Shown in pieces: positions 26,459-35,230 of a stretch of 64,000 nt of DNA. The notes beneath the pieces were generated by a model, which had not been told where the DNA came from, did not search any database, and saw only the letters and a list, made by a program, of their open reading frames with translations. Position 1 is the first letter of the stretch; each line of letters starts with the position of its first letter. This DNA comes from Odoribacter splanchnicus DSM 20712 (lineage in GTDB: Bacteria > Bacteroidota > Bacteroidia > Bacteroidales > Marinifilaceae): positions 2,480,001 through 2,544,000 of the forward strand of contig NC_015160.1 of the NCBI RefSeq assembly GCF_000190535.1, given 5' to 3'. A program made the position numbers and the translations under genes.

Positions 26459-28402
26459 CTATTTGTTGTCGGGCAAGCGGATAAATCTTTGGGCGAACCC
26501 GTCGGCATTTCCTGCCGGTTCGACGATAAAAGGCAGCTCTTCCCGGCCTTCGGAGTAATTCCGTAACCACAATACTTCTCCGGCAGGAATGCGGTCATAG
26601 AGCAAAAATTCATATTCAGCCCTCTTTTTGCCGTAACTATGCCAACCTTGTTTTCCCCAACCAAACAGTTCGTATAAATCTCCCCGCCGGATACCGTTAT
26701 CGGCATTTTGCGGGGCAAAGCGGATCCGTTCCACCACCTGCGGTTGTGCCAATCTCAGCGTAATCGTAGAGAAAGCACCGGGAGCCGTCAGCATATTCCC
26801 GTCATATTCAGGTTGCCATTTCATCTCCTCCCATGAAGGTGCATCCAGCAATTTTACCCATTGTTCTCCTTTTGCCGCCAATGTGTCGTCAGGAGACAAT
26901 ACCGCCGCCGGTGCCGGCTCGGCAACATTTGTATATCCGCGGTCCCGGCGGGTCAGAAATTCCAGCATCGCCAGATTAGCCTGCGGAAAGGCAGGCGGAG
27001 CGATAAAACGATAATAACGGAAGGCACCCGGATGACGCAGCACCGCATCCTGCAAGCAGGGAACAGGCGGTTCGGTAAGCGTATACAACACCCGGGCATC
27101 CGAAAAATCTTCCCGGTTAGCTCCCACGAACACTCCTCCTACCAGCCTCTCGGCCAGGCGGATCATGGCCGGCTTACGGGGAAACTTCCGGGTCAGTACA
27201 ACCGTCCCCCGGCGGGTGGTGTCCGTCCGGAATGCCTGTATTGTAAAACCTTCCGGCGTGAGTGAATCCCGGGCAACCACAAAAGGCTCACCGAATACGC
27301 ACATCCGTCGTCCTTCATAATACACCGGAAAATACAACCGATCCGGCATCACCTGTGTAAACACCGCCCGGCCATTCAACGTATCCACCTCAGCCCAGGT
27401 CACCGGCGCCATATCGCCCCAAGCCTGAAATGCCGCTAAATAAACCAACCGATTCTTCGCAGGCCCGGTCCAAGGAAGAGTTACCCGGAAAACCTCCGAA
27501 CATTCGCCCGTTACTTCCCGCAAACACGGATTGTCGAACAAAGACGGCACATATTCGCCCGCAGCTTTCAGAAAAAAGGGATTATCCCGCTGTGCTCCGA
27601 AATACTGCCGGTAAAGATTCATCGGCTCCACCGGTACCGATTTACCCTCACCGGGCAAGGAGGTCTCCGGATTAAAGGGCCACCAACGTCCCCGGTCGTC
27701 CCGGACCGTACAATAAAAATGCCGGCCGGGAAAGTCCCGGTAAGCATTGCAAAATTCCACCATCACCGGCAATCCGCAAGCCCGGAGAATCTGACAACCG
27801 ATCACAGCCACATCCGTACATTCCCGTCCCGGAAAAAACGGCCTGTACAAACTACTATCCAATGCCGATCGTTCCCCCGTCACTCCCCCAAAATCCGTCT
27901 TGATCCGGTTATACCTCGCTACGTAACCTGCCAGCGAATCCCCTTGCCCTGCACCGGCATACTTTCCGAACAAATCATACAATTCCGCCCCGGAAAAACA
28001 ATCCGGATATCCTGCCAAACTTCTGTAGGGCAAAATATACTCGCAAAATTCGCCGAAAGAAAGTCCTGCGGCACAAGGCGAACTCTCCCACACATCAAAA
28101 GCATGATCGACATGAGAAATCAGGAAAGACCGGTCGAATCGCCGGAGATCACATAAATCCGAATCTTTCGCATCACTGTACAAGCAATATCCGCTATCGT
28201 CCGAATAATGCCAACGCATATTGGCGATCAGGAAACAGGCAGCCCGGAATTTCAGTGAATCCTGCCGGTAATGCCTCAGCACAGCCTTCAATTCCCGTCG
28301 GTTTCCTCCTGCCAGCGCCAACGCCTCTTCTACGTCCGCAGGCAGATCCATACAGGCACAACATCCCAGGATCACTCCCCATAGTAACACAACCTTTTTC
28401 AT
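26459..28402 (-). CDS. Transglutaminase-like lipoprotein
   Basis: This 647-residue protein has a lipoprotein signal (LGCCACMD; Cys at about 17). A transglutaminase/protease-like core has the nucleophile Cys in GRECTDVAVIGCQILRACG (residues about 190-210), the His in GRHFYCTV and an Asp/Asn in WWPFNPE. The C-terminal half contains beta-rich domains; the last about 130 residues (ITLRLAQPQVVERIRFAPQN) resemble a discoidin/F5-8-type carbohydrate-binding module. Similar Bacteroidota proteins are surface or periplasmic, often without proven activity. The C-terminus is duplicated as a relic at 25233-25297. Confidence 0.82.
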   Translation of the reverse strand: MKKVVLLWGVILGCCACMDLPADVEEALALAGGNRRELKAVLRHYRQDSLKFRAACFLIANMRWHYSDDSGYCLYSDAKDSDLCDLRRFDRSFLISHVDHAFDVWESSPCAAGLSFGEFCEYILPYRSLAGYPDCFSGAELYDLFGKYAGAGQGDSLAGYVARYNRIKTDFGGVTGERSALDSSLYRPFFPGRECTDVAVIGCQILRACGLPVMVEFCNAYRDFPGRHFYCTVRDDRGRWWPFNPETSLPGEGKSVPVEPMNLYRQYFGAQRDNPFFLKAAGEYVPSLFDNPCLREVTGECSEVFRVTLPWTGPAKNRLVYLAAFQAWGDMAPVTWAEVDTLNGRAVFTQVMPDRLYFPVYYEGRRMCVFGEPFVVARDSLTPEGFTIQAFRTDTTRRGTVVLTRKFPRKPAMIRLAERLVGGVFVGANREDFSDARVLYTLTEPPVPCLQDAVLRHPGAFRYYRFIAPPAFPQANLAMLEFLTRRDRGYTNVAEPAPAAVLSPDDTLAAKGEQWVKLLDAPSWEEMKWQPEYDGNMLTAPGAFSTITLRLAQPQVVERIRFAPQNADNGIRRGDLYELFGWGKQGWHSYGKKRAEYEFLLYDRIPAGEVLWLRNYSEGREELPFIVEPAGNADGFAQRFIRLPDNK

Positions 28403-28444
28403 CCTGCAACAAAAAGGTACGAAAGCTCGGTTCGACAGTTCTGT

Positions 28445-29089
28445 TTACAACACCGTTTCGTCTCCGTCCCAAATGTTTTTCGTCTTATCGCCCAGTTCTT
28501 CGGCCGTATAATACTTCGGCGCATAGCGCACCTCTTTCACCCGTTCGAACGTCCCGTCCCGGCTGATCCGGTAGTAGGTATCCACCCGTTGAGCTTCCGC
28601 TCCTGCAAAACCGTCCTCCGTCACCTCGCCCGTATCTCCGGCGAAAACCAATTCATAGACGATCACTTCGCCTTCGGCAGTCAGCTGCCATTGTTTCACG
28701 GCAATATCATTGTTGAAATAGAGTTTCGCCTCCAGCCGGTCCGTTTCCCGGTTGCCTTTATAAGTCACCAGCGTTTCCGTCAGGCAAGGCGAAACGTTCA
28801 GCACCACAGAAAAAAGCTTGCATCCGTTTCCGACCTTAAACCAGAAAGGTACGTACATTTCCCCCGTTTCTTCCTGCAATTTGCGTTTCCGGCTCAGATC
28901 CCGGTAAGTGGCACAAGCTTTGCCCCGATACTCTACCCCCTGATCCGTATAAGCCATCATCTTACAACTTTTGAAAGGCAAATCGGATTTTTTCAGTTTC
29001 TGGCTCGCCTTATCCAGGTCTACCGTTTGTTGCCCCATGGCGTTCACATACCCTAAAATAATAACCGCTAAAATGATTAAAGTTCTCAT
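28445..29089 (-). CDS. Secreted protein of unknown function
   Basis: This 214-residue protein has a signal peptide (residues 1-19, NAMGQ). It contains several cysteines (SCKMMAY, KACATY, NGCKLF, VSPCLTE). The remainder is predicted beta-rich and ends with a charged tail (KNIWDGDETVL). I do not recognise it. It sits 42 bp upstream of the transglutaminase-like lipoprotein gene on the same strand and 12 bp after the broken thioredoxin-like gene, so all may share one transcript. Confidence 0.65.
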   Translation of the reverse strand: MRTLIILAVIILGYVNAMGQQTVDLDKASQKLKKSDLPFKSCKMMAYTDQGVEYRGKACATYRDLSRKRKLQEETGEMYVPFWFKVGNGCKLFSVVLNVSPCLTETLVTYKGNRETDRLEAKLYFNNDIAVKQWQLTAEGEVIVYELVFAGDTGEVTEDGFAGAEAQRVDTYYRISRDGTFERVKEVRYAPKYYTAEELGDKTKNIWDGDETVL

Positions 29090-29101
29090 AGCTTAATGTT
29101 T

Positions 29102-29790
29102 TTAGATATATCGTTTTATAAATTTATTAATTCTTTTCAGCCTTTTAAAGGCCGGTCCTACATAATATTCTTTGATTTTTCCCGTCCGGTCCGCAATAAC
29201 AAGCAACCGTCCTCCGGTACAGAAACAATTATCATATTCGTCATGATAGTCAGGAATAACCTCAAAATTCTTCCAAATTTGTTTCTGTACCCACTCTTTG
29301 GCTTCAGGGAAAAAAGGCAATGTAACCACTTCCACTTCCGGATGTATTCCTGCAATGCTATCTAAAGTATTCAAAAATCTTCAGGATAACCGCAACAATT
29401 TTTCTGCCAGAAAGCCAATATGACCGGATGCCCACACTTCCCCGGCTCGATCCAACGCCCGTCCATCCCCTCGAAGCCCACAACAGGCAATTGCCTGCCT
29501 TTGTATAAAGAGGGGCGATAAGACTTCAATCCTATATTCAGGGTATCCCCTCCACCAGCCCAGAACATTGTTCCATATTTATTCGTTTTTCTCATCAAAC
29601 GTTTGTACCTTTTTTCAGAAATCACCTGTTTTTCCGAATCATGATACACCAATTCTCCCCGAATAATAATTCCTTGTTTATCCGGAGCATACTCCATCTT
29701 AGGCAATCCGGCCATTGTCCGGCCATAAATAGTTTGTCCTCTGGCAGGCAAAAAAGAACAAACAACGATCAGGAAAACAATGTATTTCAT
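29102..29790 (-). pseudogene. Thioredoxin-like (TlpA/peroxiredoxin-type) secreted protein, frameshifted
   Basis: Two frames together make one protein. Frame 1 (29790-29371, 139 residues) has a signal peptide (LPARGQ) and runs to HPVILAFWQKNCCGYPEDF then UGA. Frame 2 (29374-29102, 90 residues) continues LNTLDSIAGIHPEVEVVTLP, as expected of a thioredoxin fold after its active-site helix. The join lies at a run of five T (minus strand, plus 29373-29377); one extra T restores a single ORF. Frame 2 has only a TTG at the join, not a natural start. The usual CxxC is replaced by NCCG. It may be a true mutation, a sequencing slip, or -1 slippage. Confidence 0.72.
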
Positions 29791-29897
29791 AGCAACTTTC
29801 TTTTACTTCAAATTCAATTGCACATTCTCCCGGATTTCATTCTTTACTTTTTGAACTTTCCGGTATACACTATAACATCCCCAAAAATACTTTCTAT

Positions 29898-30908
29898 TTA
29901 TGGCCTATGAATCTCTGTCCCGGTAGCTCCCTGTCCTCCACCCGATATCGTAAAGCCAGAACCATTCCAACCTAATGAGACAGAAACACCTGAACCATAG
30001 CTATATCCCCAAGCAAATTCATGATATTTGGAAGAATATAATGTTCCGCTTACTGTCCGAACATCAGCCGTACAAGTAAATCCATAAGCCGCAGAGTGAG
30101 TTGCATTCAAATTACGATCAATTAATATTCCCGCACTATTAAAAACAGATCTTACTGTTATATTATAGGTTGCAACCACCATCCCTGCTGCATTTTTAAC
30201 AGAATTCATTTTAGTAAATCTAAGTATTATATCGCTTCCGCCACCGGGATTAGGATCAGACCCATCACCTTCCGAAGAAGTCTTTGTACGTAAAGAATTC
30301 ATTTCTGAATAATCGTCTTCCTGAAAGCTACCTTCTTCTGCATCGATCACACGATAACCGATATGTTCGTATACAAAACCCCCATGTTCATTAGAAACAA
30401 TAGCTGTAGAATGATAAGTTTTTCCCTTATACAGCCACTTTAGATCGACCATCTCCATCCCGATACAAATACCTGTACGGAGTTGCTCTTCAATTAAAAC
30501 ATAAGGTTCACCTCCACTAACCTTTGCCTTTTCCTTAGCCTCTTTTAAAGAAAGAATTTCAAAATGCCAAAAGTCCTTATACCAAACCACCATAGTGGTA
30601 TCGGCAAAAAGTTCTTCCAATAATTTCTGACGTTCGGTTTCCGACTCAATTGTTCCCTTATAGGTGTAGTTCAAAAGACAAGGTCTATCGGAATTATAAG
30701 TTTCTGTGCCGATTCTGTTTCTATTCTGCGCATATTTTATTTGTTCTTGCCAGGTAGCAGGTTCTACCTGAACGATCTTTTCATCACCCTTCAGAACTTC
30801 TCTTTCGCAAGAATTCAAAAATCCAGCCAAACACAATAAGACAAAAACATACACAAAACAACTCCGATAAAGTGACGTAGCTAATCTAAAAATAACATGA
30901 AGTTTCAT
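29898..30908 (-). CDS. Lipoprotein of unknown function
   Basis: I chose ATG 30908 (MKLHVIFR), giving 336 residues; the upstream frame extension begins at a TTG. The signal peptide ends in a lipobox (GFLNSC). The N-terminal domain (about 25-195) is mixed alpha/beta. A linker LRTKTSSEGDGSDPNPGGGS separates it from a C-terminal beta-rich domain of about 125 residues full of Ser/Gly/aromatic residues (SYGSGVSVSLGWNGSG). The two-domain plan with an Arg/Thr/Ser-Glu-Gly linker echoes the lipoproteins at 25295 and 45844. No function recognised. Confidence 0.7.
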   Translation of the reverse strand: MKLHVIFRLATSLYRSCFVYVFVLLCLAGFLNSCEREVLKGDEKIVQVEPATWQEQIKYAQNRNRIGTETYNSDRPCLLNYTYKGTIESETERQKLLEELFADTTMVVWYKDFWHFEILSLKEAKEKAKVSGGEPYVLIEEQLRTGICIGMEMVDLKWLYKGKTYHSTAIVSNEHGGFVYEHIGYRVIDAEEGSFQEDDYSEMNSLRTKTSSEGDGSDPNPGGGSDIILRFTKMNSVKNAAGMVVATYNITVRSVFNSAGILIDRNLNATHSAAYGFTCTADVRTVSGTLYSSKYHEFAWGYSYGSGVSVSLGWNGSGFTISGGGQGATGTEIHRP

Positions 30909-31015
30909 ATATAAAAATTTAATCAATTTACTTTCCCACGATTCTTTCTTTCCTTAACACAAGTAAAAGCACAATGACCATCTGATTCCATTAAACGGAA
31001 ATATACATCACTTGT

Positions 31016-31396
31016 TCAAGCCCGGAAAAACGGTATTGTCGGCGGCCAGGCCCGAAACGTCTTCTTTCCGACTGAAGTAATAAGCATAACTACCAACGGA
31101 TAAATAATATTTACCATCGTCATAACCACCAATCCCCATTTCATAAAACCGAAAGAAGCTGCCTCATCCATACTCCAACCCACAATTGCCTGATACCATC
31201 CAAATACGAATACCCCTATCATAATAAAAGAAAACAATATTTGAAAATTCAACAAATTACAAGCCTCTTTCGTAAAGGCTGTATCTTCCGTTTGCCGATT
31301 CTGCCTCCAATAAAGATAAGGAAACAAAACATTCATAAAAGGGAATATGAAATTTCCCACGATCATCCAGGTATACAACGACATCCTCTTTTTCAT
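31016..31396 (-). CDS. DUF4870-like small membrane protein
   Basis: This 126-residue protein has four membrane helices (about 8-28, 45-65, 70-85 and 88-108). The pattern FPYLYWRQNRQTEDTAFTKEACNLLNFQIL matches the DUF4870/Tic20-like layout, in which a charged loop precedes a conserved NFQ. The function of the family is unknown. Its upstream region carries a promoter-like pattern with two 11-bp tandem repeats directly upstream. Confidence 0.7.
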   Translation of the reverse strand: MKKRMSLYTWMIVGNFIFPFMNVLFPYLYWRQNRQTEDTAFTKEACNLLNFQILFSFIMIGVFVFGWYQAIVGWSMDEAASFGFMKWGLVVMTMVNIIYPLVVMLITSVGKKTFRAWPPTIPFFRA

Positions 31397-31436
31397 ACCT
31401 TAAAATATTAAATGATTTTTCAAATTACCAGTTCGA

Positions 31437-31496
31437 CAAAACTATACATAAGCAATCAAACGGACAATGGCCAATGTTCTCAAATTGTTCTCAAAA
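31437..31496 (-). promoter_or_regulatory. 11-bp tandem-repeat regulatory site plus promoter, copy a
   Basis: Read on the minus strand: TTTTGAGAACA and ATTTGAGAACA (plus 31496-31475), 6 nt, ATTG (31468-31465), 20 nt, TAGTTTTG (31444-31437). The ATG of the DUF4870-like gene lies 41 nt further on. A second, weaker pair in the opposite orientation (around plus 31512-31530) is visible. Repeats of one helical turn next to the -33 position are typical of OmpR-family activator sites. Confidence 0.65.
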
Positions 31497-31560
31497 TTTC
31501 CCGGTCCATTATGAACATTTTAAGAATGTCGGCATCCACAAATGGTACAAGATTTGACGG

Positions 31561-33303
31561 TCATGGTTTTCGCAAATACTCTTCCATTTCGCGTTTCATC
31601 CGGTCCACCCGGAACGACGGCACTTTCACCGGCTTTACGATAATCTCTCCGGCCAACTGCCGGGCTTCGGCTTCACGCCCGGTTTGCCGGTATAGCTTCA
31701 CCAAACGGTAAAGCGGCATAAAACGATTGGGACACATCCGGGCTGCCCGGCGGTAATGCCGTTCCGCCCGGTCGTATTCACCCAAACGGCTATAATTATC
31801 GGCCAGCAACATCTGTACATCCATATCGTTCAGGCCCCGGACACATTCTGTCAATATACTCAGGCTTGCCGTCCACAATCCCGCCACATGCAGCTCCGCC
31901 CCGTAATTGTAAAGGAATAAGGGATTTTCGCGCATAAAAGGATATAAACGGGCATAATCGGTCAACACCTCCTCCGTCCGGCCGTTTAAAGACAAACAGG
32001 AAATGCGGTGCCATTCACGTTCCGCCCGGTTCCAATATAAAGTAACCGCCAACACCGCTACGGCCAAAGCCCCTATTCCGGTTTTAAACCACCGGCCTCC
32101 ATAAAAGCAAACGGGACGTCCACGCACAATCACCCCCAGCAGCAACACCAAAAGTACGCATACCGCCGGATAATTCAGCGGATAGGAAAACAAACCGCAA
32201 ATCCCCGCCCCTCCGATACTCCGGTACAACGGACGGTCCTCCGGACGGCAACGACGATACCATCGCCACAACAGCCATATCACCCCGGCAACCAGTAGCA
32301 GTCCCGCCACTCCGTATTCGGCAGCAATCCGCAGATACTCATTAAAAGGATGCCTGACATTACCGGCCAACCGTTCCCATTTTTCCTCCGGATGCTCCGC
32401 CAGCCAGCCGGCCTGATAATCCATATATTCTGCCTGAAAAGCATCCGGTCCATGTCCCGTCAGGGGAGCATCGGCCAGCATCTCCAACGAACAATTCCAT
32501 ACCAACAGACGACCGTCCGCCGAATCTTTCTTCCAGCAATACAGGCCGACGAGCATTACCGCCCCCACTGAAACAAACGCCGCCCTTACCCTCCAAGCCG
32601 GCCAGCGACCGCCCAAAAAGAAACGGTAAACAGAAGTCGCAGCCAGACATCCCACTGCCACCATCCCGGTGCGCGAACCCGATAAAACCACCGCAGCCCC
32701 CATCGATAATGCCGATAATCCGCCCCACACTTTCGCACCGACAGGACGTGAAGCCATAAAATAAAGCGCCGCCGGGAAACAGATTGCCAGACAAGCCGCC
32801 AGTCCTGCCGGATTGTCGAATGTCCCCGTCACCGGGAAAGAAGCACTATACACCGGCCATATCCCGGCATATTGCCCGATTCCGGCAAACGCTTCCACCG
32901 CGCCCACGAACGACAATCCCCCATACCAGTCGGCCGGTTTCCCCCAGGCGGAAAAATATCCCGTCATCACGAATAAAAGCCACATAGCCCCTCCCCACGC
33001 CGCAGTCTGCCACGCAAAAAAGCCACCGGCCGACTTTCCGCCCACCACCGCCAGTATCCCGACAGCCACACACGCCAGTCCCGGTAAACCGACACGTCCG
33101 GACACCACGAACGGAAACAACATCCCCGACACGCCCACCGCAATCCCTGTCCAAAGCATTCCCGGCGTAAAAAAACGGTCGGCATACCCCTCCGGAAAAT
33201 AAAATACATTTCCCAGAACGATCAACAGGAAAAACCGGAAAAAGATTCTTCTCCGGCCCTCTGCCGTTCTTATGGCCCTCTTTATTTCTTTTCCGAAATT
33301 CAT
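31561..33303 (-). CDS. O-antigen ligase-like (Wzy_C) membrane protein with TPR tail
   Basis: This 580-residue protein has about ten to twelve membrane helices in residues 20-420. A large loop around 265-315 (LLVWNCSLEMLADAPLTGHG, then HPFNEYLRIAAEYG) matches the O-antigen ligase/polymerase family signature. The last 150 residues are TPR-like (LNDMDVQMLLADNYSRLGEYDRAERHY). Such proteins polymerise or ligate surface glycans, or O-glycosylate proteins, using lipid-linked sugars. No glycan cluster lies nearby, so the substrate is open. G+C is high compared with the lipoprotein genes next to it. Confidence 0.8.
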   Translation of the reverse strand: MNFGKEIKRAIRTAEGRRRIFFRFFLLIVLGNVFYFPEGYADRFFTPGMLWTGIAVGVSGMLFPFVVSGRVGLPGLACVAVGILAVVGGKSAGGFFAWQTAAWGGAMWLLFVMTGYFSAWGKPADWYGGLSFVGAVEAFAGIGQYAGIWPVYSASFPVTGTFDNPAGLAACLAICFPAALYFMASRPVGAKVWGGLSALSMGAAVVLSGSRTGMVAVGCLAATSVYRFFLGGRWPAWRVRAAFVSVGAVMLVGLYCWKKDSADGRLLVWNCSLEMLADAPLTGHGPDAFQAEYMDYQAGWLAEHPEEKWERLAGNVRHPFNEYLRIAAEYGVAGLLLVAGVIWLLWRWYRRCRPEDRPLYRSIGGAGICGLFSYPLNYPAVCVLLVLLLGVIVRGRPVCFYGGRWFKTGIGALAVAVLAVTLYWNRAEREWHRISCLSLNGRTEEVLTDYARLYPFMRENPLFLYNYGAELHVAGLWTASLSILTECVRGLNDMDVQMLLADNYSRLGEYDRAERHYRRAARMCPNRFMPLYRLVKLYRQTGREAEARQLAGEIIVKPVKVPSFRVDRMKREMEEYLRKP

Positions 33304-33340
33304 CCGTATCTTTCAAAAAATCCGTCCGTATCTTTTCCTG

Positions 33341-33358
33341 AAAACAAGCGCTTGTTTT
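33341..33358. repeat. 18-bp perfect palindrome
   Basis: AAAACAAGCGCTTGTTTT is a perfect palindrome without a loop, 38 bp upstream of the O-antigen-ligase-like gene. Two direct copies of CCGTATCTTT lie beside it (about 33304 and 33326). It may be an operator for a dimeric regulator; a terminator is less likely. Confidence 0.45.
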
Positions 33359-33440
33359 TTCAATTTCGTACTACCAAACCGAAATTTCTTCCGTATATTT
33401 TCACCGAAACATACGGGAGAAAATCCGAAAACAACCGGCC

Positions 33441-33821
33441 CTATTCTGGTAAAGATATGTTCAATTGCGATTTTATCGCTTTCATCAATTGCCGGGAAGG
33501 ATAGAAACGAAGCCGTACCCCCCGCAGGGACTCAGGACGGAAATCGGCAGGATCGTCAAAACCCTCGCTCGAAAATTCCAGGAGCAAACTGCCGATTTCC
33601 GGCAATTCCACCGAACAACCGGCCGCCAGCCAGTTGGCAGCCACTTCTCCGGCATTCGCAAACGCATCCACAATGTCTCCAGCCGAGAGAACCGACCGGC
33701 CGGCGATCTGCCGGATCATCTCCCCGGCATCCCGCCGACCGGCAAAAACCGGCGCAGCATAATATTTCGGTGGCAACAAACGGTTCTGCGGATTATGCCG
33801 CAACACCCACCTGATTTTCAT
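33441..33821 (-). CDS. HU-family DNA-binding protein (HU-HIG type), second of a pair
   Basis: I chose ATG 33821 (MKIRWVLRHNPQN), giving 126 residues; an upstream ATG at 33836 adds five. The N-terminal extension R-NP-NRLLPPKYYAAPV is typical of Bacteroidota HU-like 'HIG' proteins, followed by the HU helical dimer region (AGEMIRQIAGRSVLSAGDIVDAF) and the strand LPEIGSLLLEF. The family binds DNA or, in some members, has structural roles. It is adjacent to a paralogue; their joint role is unknown. Confidence 0.8.
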   Translation of the reverse strand: MKIRWVLRHNPQNRLLPPKYYAAPVFAGRRDAGEMIRQIAGRSVLSAGDIVDAFANAGEVAANWLAAGCSVELPEIGSLLLEFSSEGFDDPADFRPESLRGVRLRFYPSRQLMKAIKSQLNISLPE

Positions 33822-33847
33822 AGCAGTACCTGCCATCTTCCCCTCAA

Positions 33848-34273
33848 TCAATCAGACTCCCCGGGAGTATCCGAAGACGACGAAAGCGCCGGTCTGTTGA
33901 TCACTTCGAAAGTAATCTCCGATTTCACCCGCTCCTTCATCTTTGCACTCGGCGTAAAAACAATTTTTACACCACGAATCAAAGAAGACGAGAAATCCTC
34001 TGCCCGGTCCACCCCCTCGCTGCCGAAGGAGATCCGCAATATGCCGAAATCTTCCAACTGCACCGAGCGGTTCATCAGCATATAAGTAGGCAACTCGTCC
34101 AGAAAGTTAGTCAACACATTTTTTACATCCCCGGCCGTAAGCGACGAACGCCCCGCAATCTGACGACAGATCATATCCATCCCGACCACTCCGTCGAGCA
34201 CCGGCTGACCGTAGAATTTACCCGGTTCATCGGGTTTCTGCGGATTTTTCCGTTGAACGATTTTTACTTTCAT
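33848..34273 (-). CDS. HU-family DNA-binding protein (HU-HIG type), first of a pair
   Basis: Start at ATG 34273 (MKVKIVQRKNPQKPDEPGKF), 141 residues. The N-terminal R-KNPQKP motif, the helical core (MDMICRQIAGRSSLTAGDVKNV) and VQLEDFGILRIS match the HU-HIG group. The C-terminus has a serine-rich acidic tail (SSSSDTPGESD). About 35-40% similar by eye to the next gene, so a tandem duplication. It follows a lipoprotein gene by 46 bp, likely in the same transcript. Confidence 0.83.
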   Translation of the reverse strand: MKVKIVQRKNPQKPDEPGKFYGQPVLDGVVGMDMICRQIAGRSSLTAGDVKNVLTNFLDELPTYMLMNRSVQLEDFGILRISFGSEGVDRAEDFSSSLIRGVKIVFTPSAKMKERVKSEITFEVINRPALSSSSDTPGESD

Positions 34274-34319
34274 AGATTCACTTTTTAAAGGTTTATTAAA
34301 AATCCCGCACAGGCAGATA

Positions 34320-35072
34320 CTACTGATTACCCTGTAAAACCTCCCCAACAGACCCGGCAATAGCTCCCTGGAGATAATATTTTTCCCCTCGTTGAACCGC
34401 ACTCATACCATCGCTCCAAACAACGGTTTTATAGTTTTCCCACCATTCCTTCGATACAGGCGTTTCTTCCCCCCTTGTCCGCATACGATTCAAAGGCAAC
34501 TTACCCACCCCGAACAATTCCGTCATCCAACGTTCATAGTTTTCCGCCCAATAGACCGCGGAATAACGGCATACGGCCATGGCATAGCGCACGATCTCCC
34601 GTTCGGAAACAGCGAGACGATCATCCAGCTCCACCTGTTGTTCCAGCCGTCCGACAGCTATGGCAAAATCTTCTGTCCGCTCAGGTGTCACCCGTCGCAC
34701 CTCCGATTTCAAACGACCGACCCATTCCTGCTGCGCAACGGAGAGAAAAGAAAAATCATCGGACACTTCACTGCCGGCCCTTGTCCGGGCCGGACAGACA
34801 TATCCGCACATACGGGCAAAATCGTCGCACATATCCCGGATTTCTTCTGCCGGCGGAAGTTTCCGTGCCCCGCTGCGGGTAAACGGAGCCTCCTCCGAAA
34901 TCCGCTCCAAAACATAATCCAATCCTTCATTATGCAACCGCCCCATACGGTCGTATACCGATTCTTCCGTAACCTTCCCGGCCGGCACACTTTCATCCGA
35001 ACAGGCACAACATCCCAAAACAAACAAAATACCGAGGACCATCCGTCCGTTTTTCAAAAAAGTCGTATTCAT
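34320..35072 (-). CDS. Lipoprotein of unknown function
   Basis: I chose ATG 35072 (MNTTFLKNGRMVLG), giving 250 residues; a later ATG (MVLGILF) is possible. The lipobox is GCCACSD. The mature part is helical, with arginine-containing junctions (FTRSGARK, CPARTRAG, MRTRGEE). No family recognised. Its upstream region carries the 11-bp tandem repeats shared with two other loci, and the divergent neighbour is the histidine kinase gene, so it is a candidate target of that system. Confidence 0.7.
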   Translation of the reverse strand: MNTTFLKNGRMVLGILFVLGCCACSDESVPAGKVTEESVYDRMGRLHNEGLDYVLERISEEAPFTRSGARKLPPAEEIRDMCDDFARMCGYVCPARTRAGSEVSDDFSFLSVAQQEWVGRLKSEVRRVTPERTEDFAIAVGRLEQQVELDDRLAVSEREIVRYAMAVCRYSAVYWAENYERWMTELFGVGKLPLNRMRTRGEETPVSKEWWENYKTVVWSDGMSAVQRGEKYYLQGAIAGSVGEVLQGNQ

Positions 35073-35107
35073 TCCGATATCTAATCTTAGCACTTGAAAA
35101 TTTGGGA

Positions 35108-35167
35108 TAAGTTTATGATATTTTTCCGGTCCGCCCAATAGCCAATGTTCTCAAATTGTTCTTAAAA
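35108..35167 (-). promoter_or_regulatory. 11-bp tandem-repeat regulatory site plus promoter, copy b
   Basis: Read on the minus strand: TTTTAAGAACA and ATTTGAGAACA (plus 35167-35146), 6 nt, ATTG (35139-35136), 20 nt, TAAACTTA (35115-35108). The stretch of about 32 bp from the repeats to ATTG differs from copy a at only two positions. It lies between the divergent lipoprotein and histidine kinase genes. Confidence 0.6.
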
Positions 35168-35230
35168 TTTTCCGTTTTTCCGGCATGAAAAAAATTGGAT
35201 ATTGTTTCAAAGTAATCTATTTTTAACCGA

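Noticed and set aside
29102..29374. Treating the 90-codon frame as an independent gene
   Set aside because: Its only start is TTG exactly at the frameshift join, and its sequence continues the thioredoxin fold of the upstream frame.
34392..35084. 230-codon plus-strand ORF opposite the 34320-35072 lipoprotein
   Set aside because: Composition is low-quality (many His/Pro/Arg), while the minus strand has a clear lipobox and an upstream promoter pattern.
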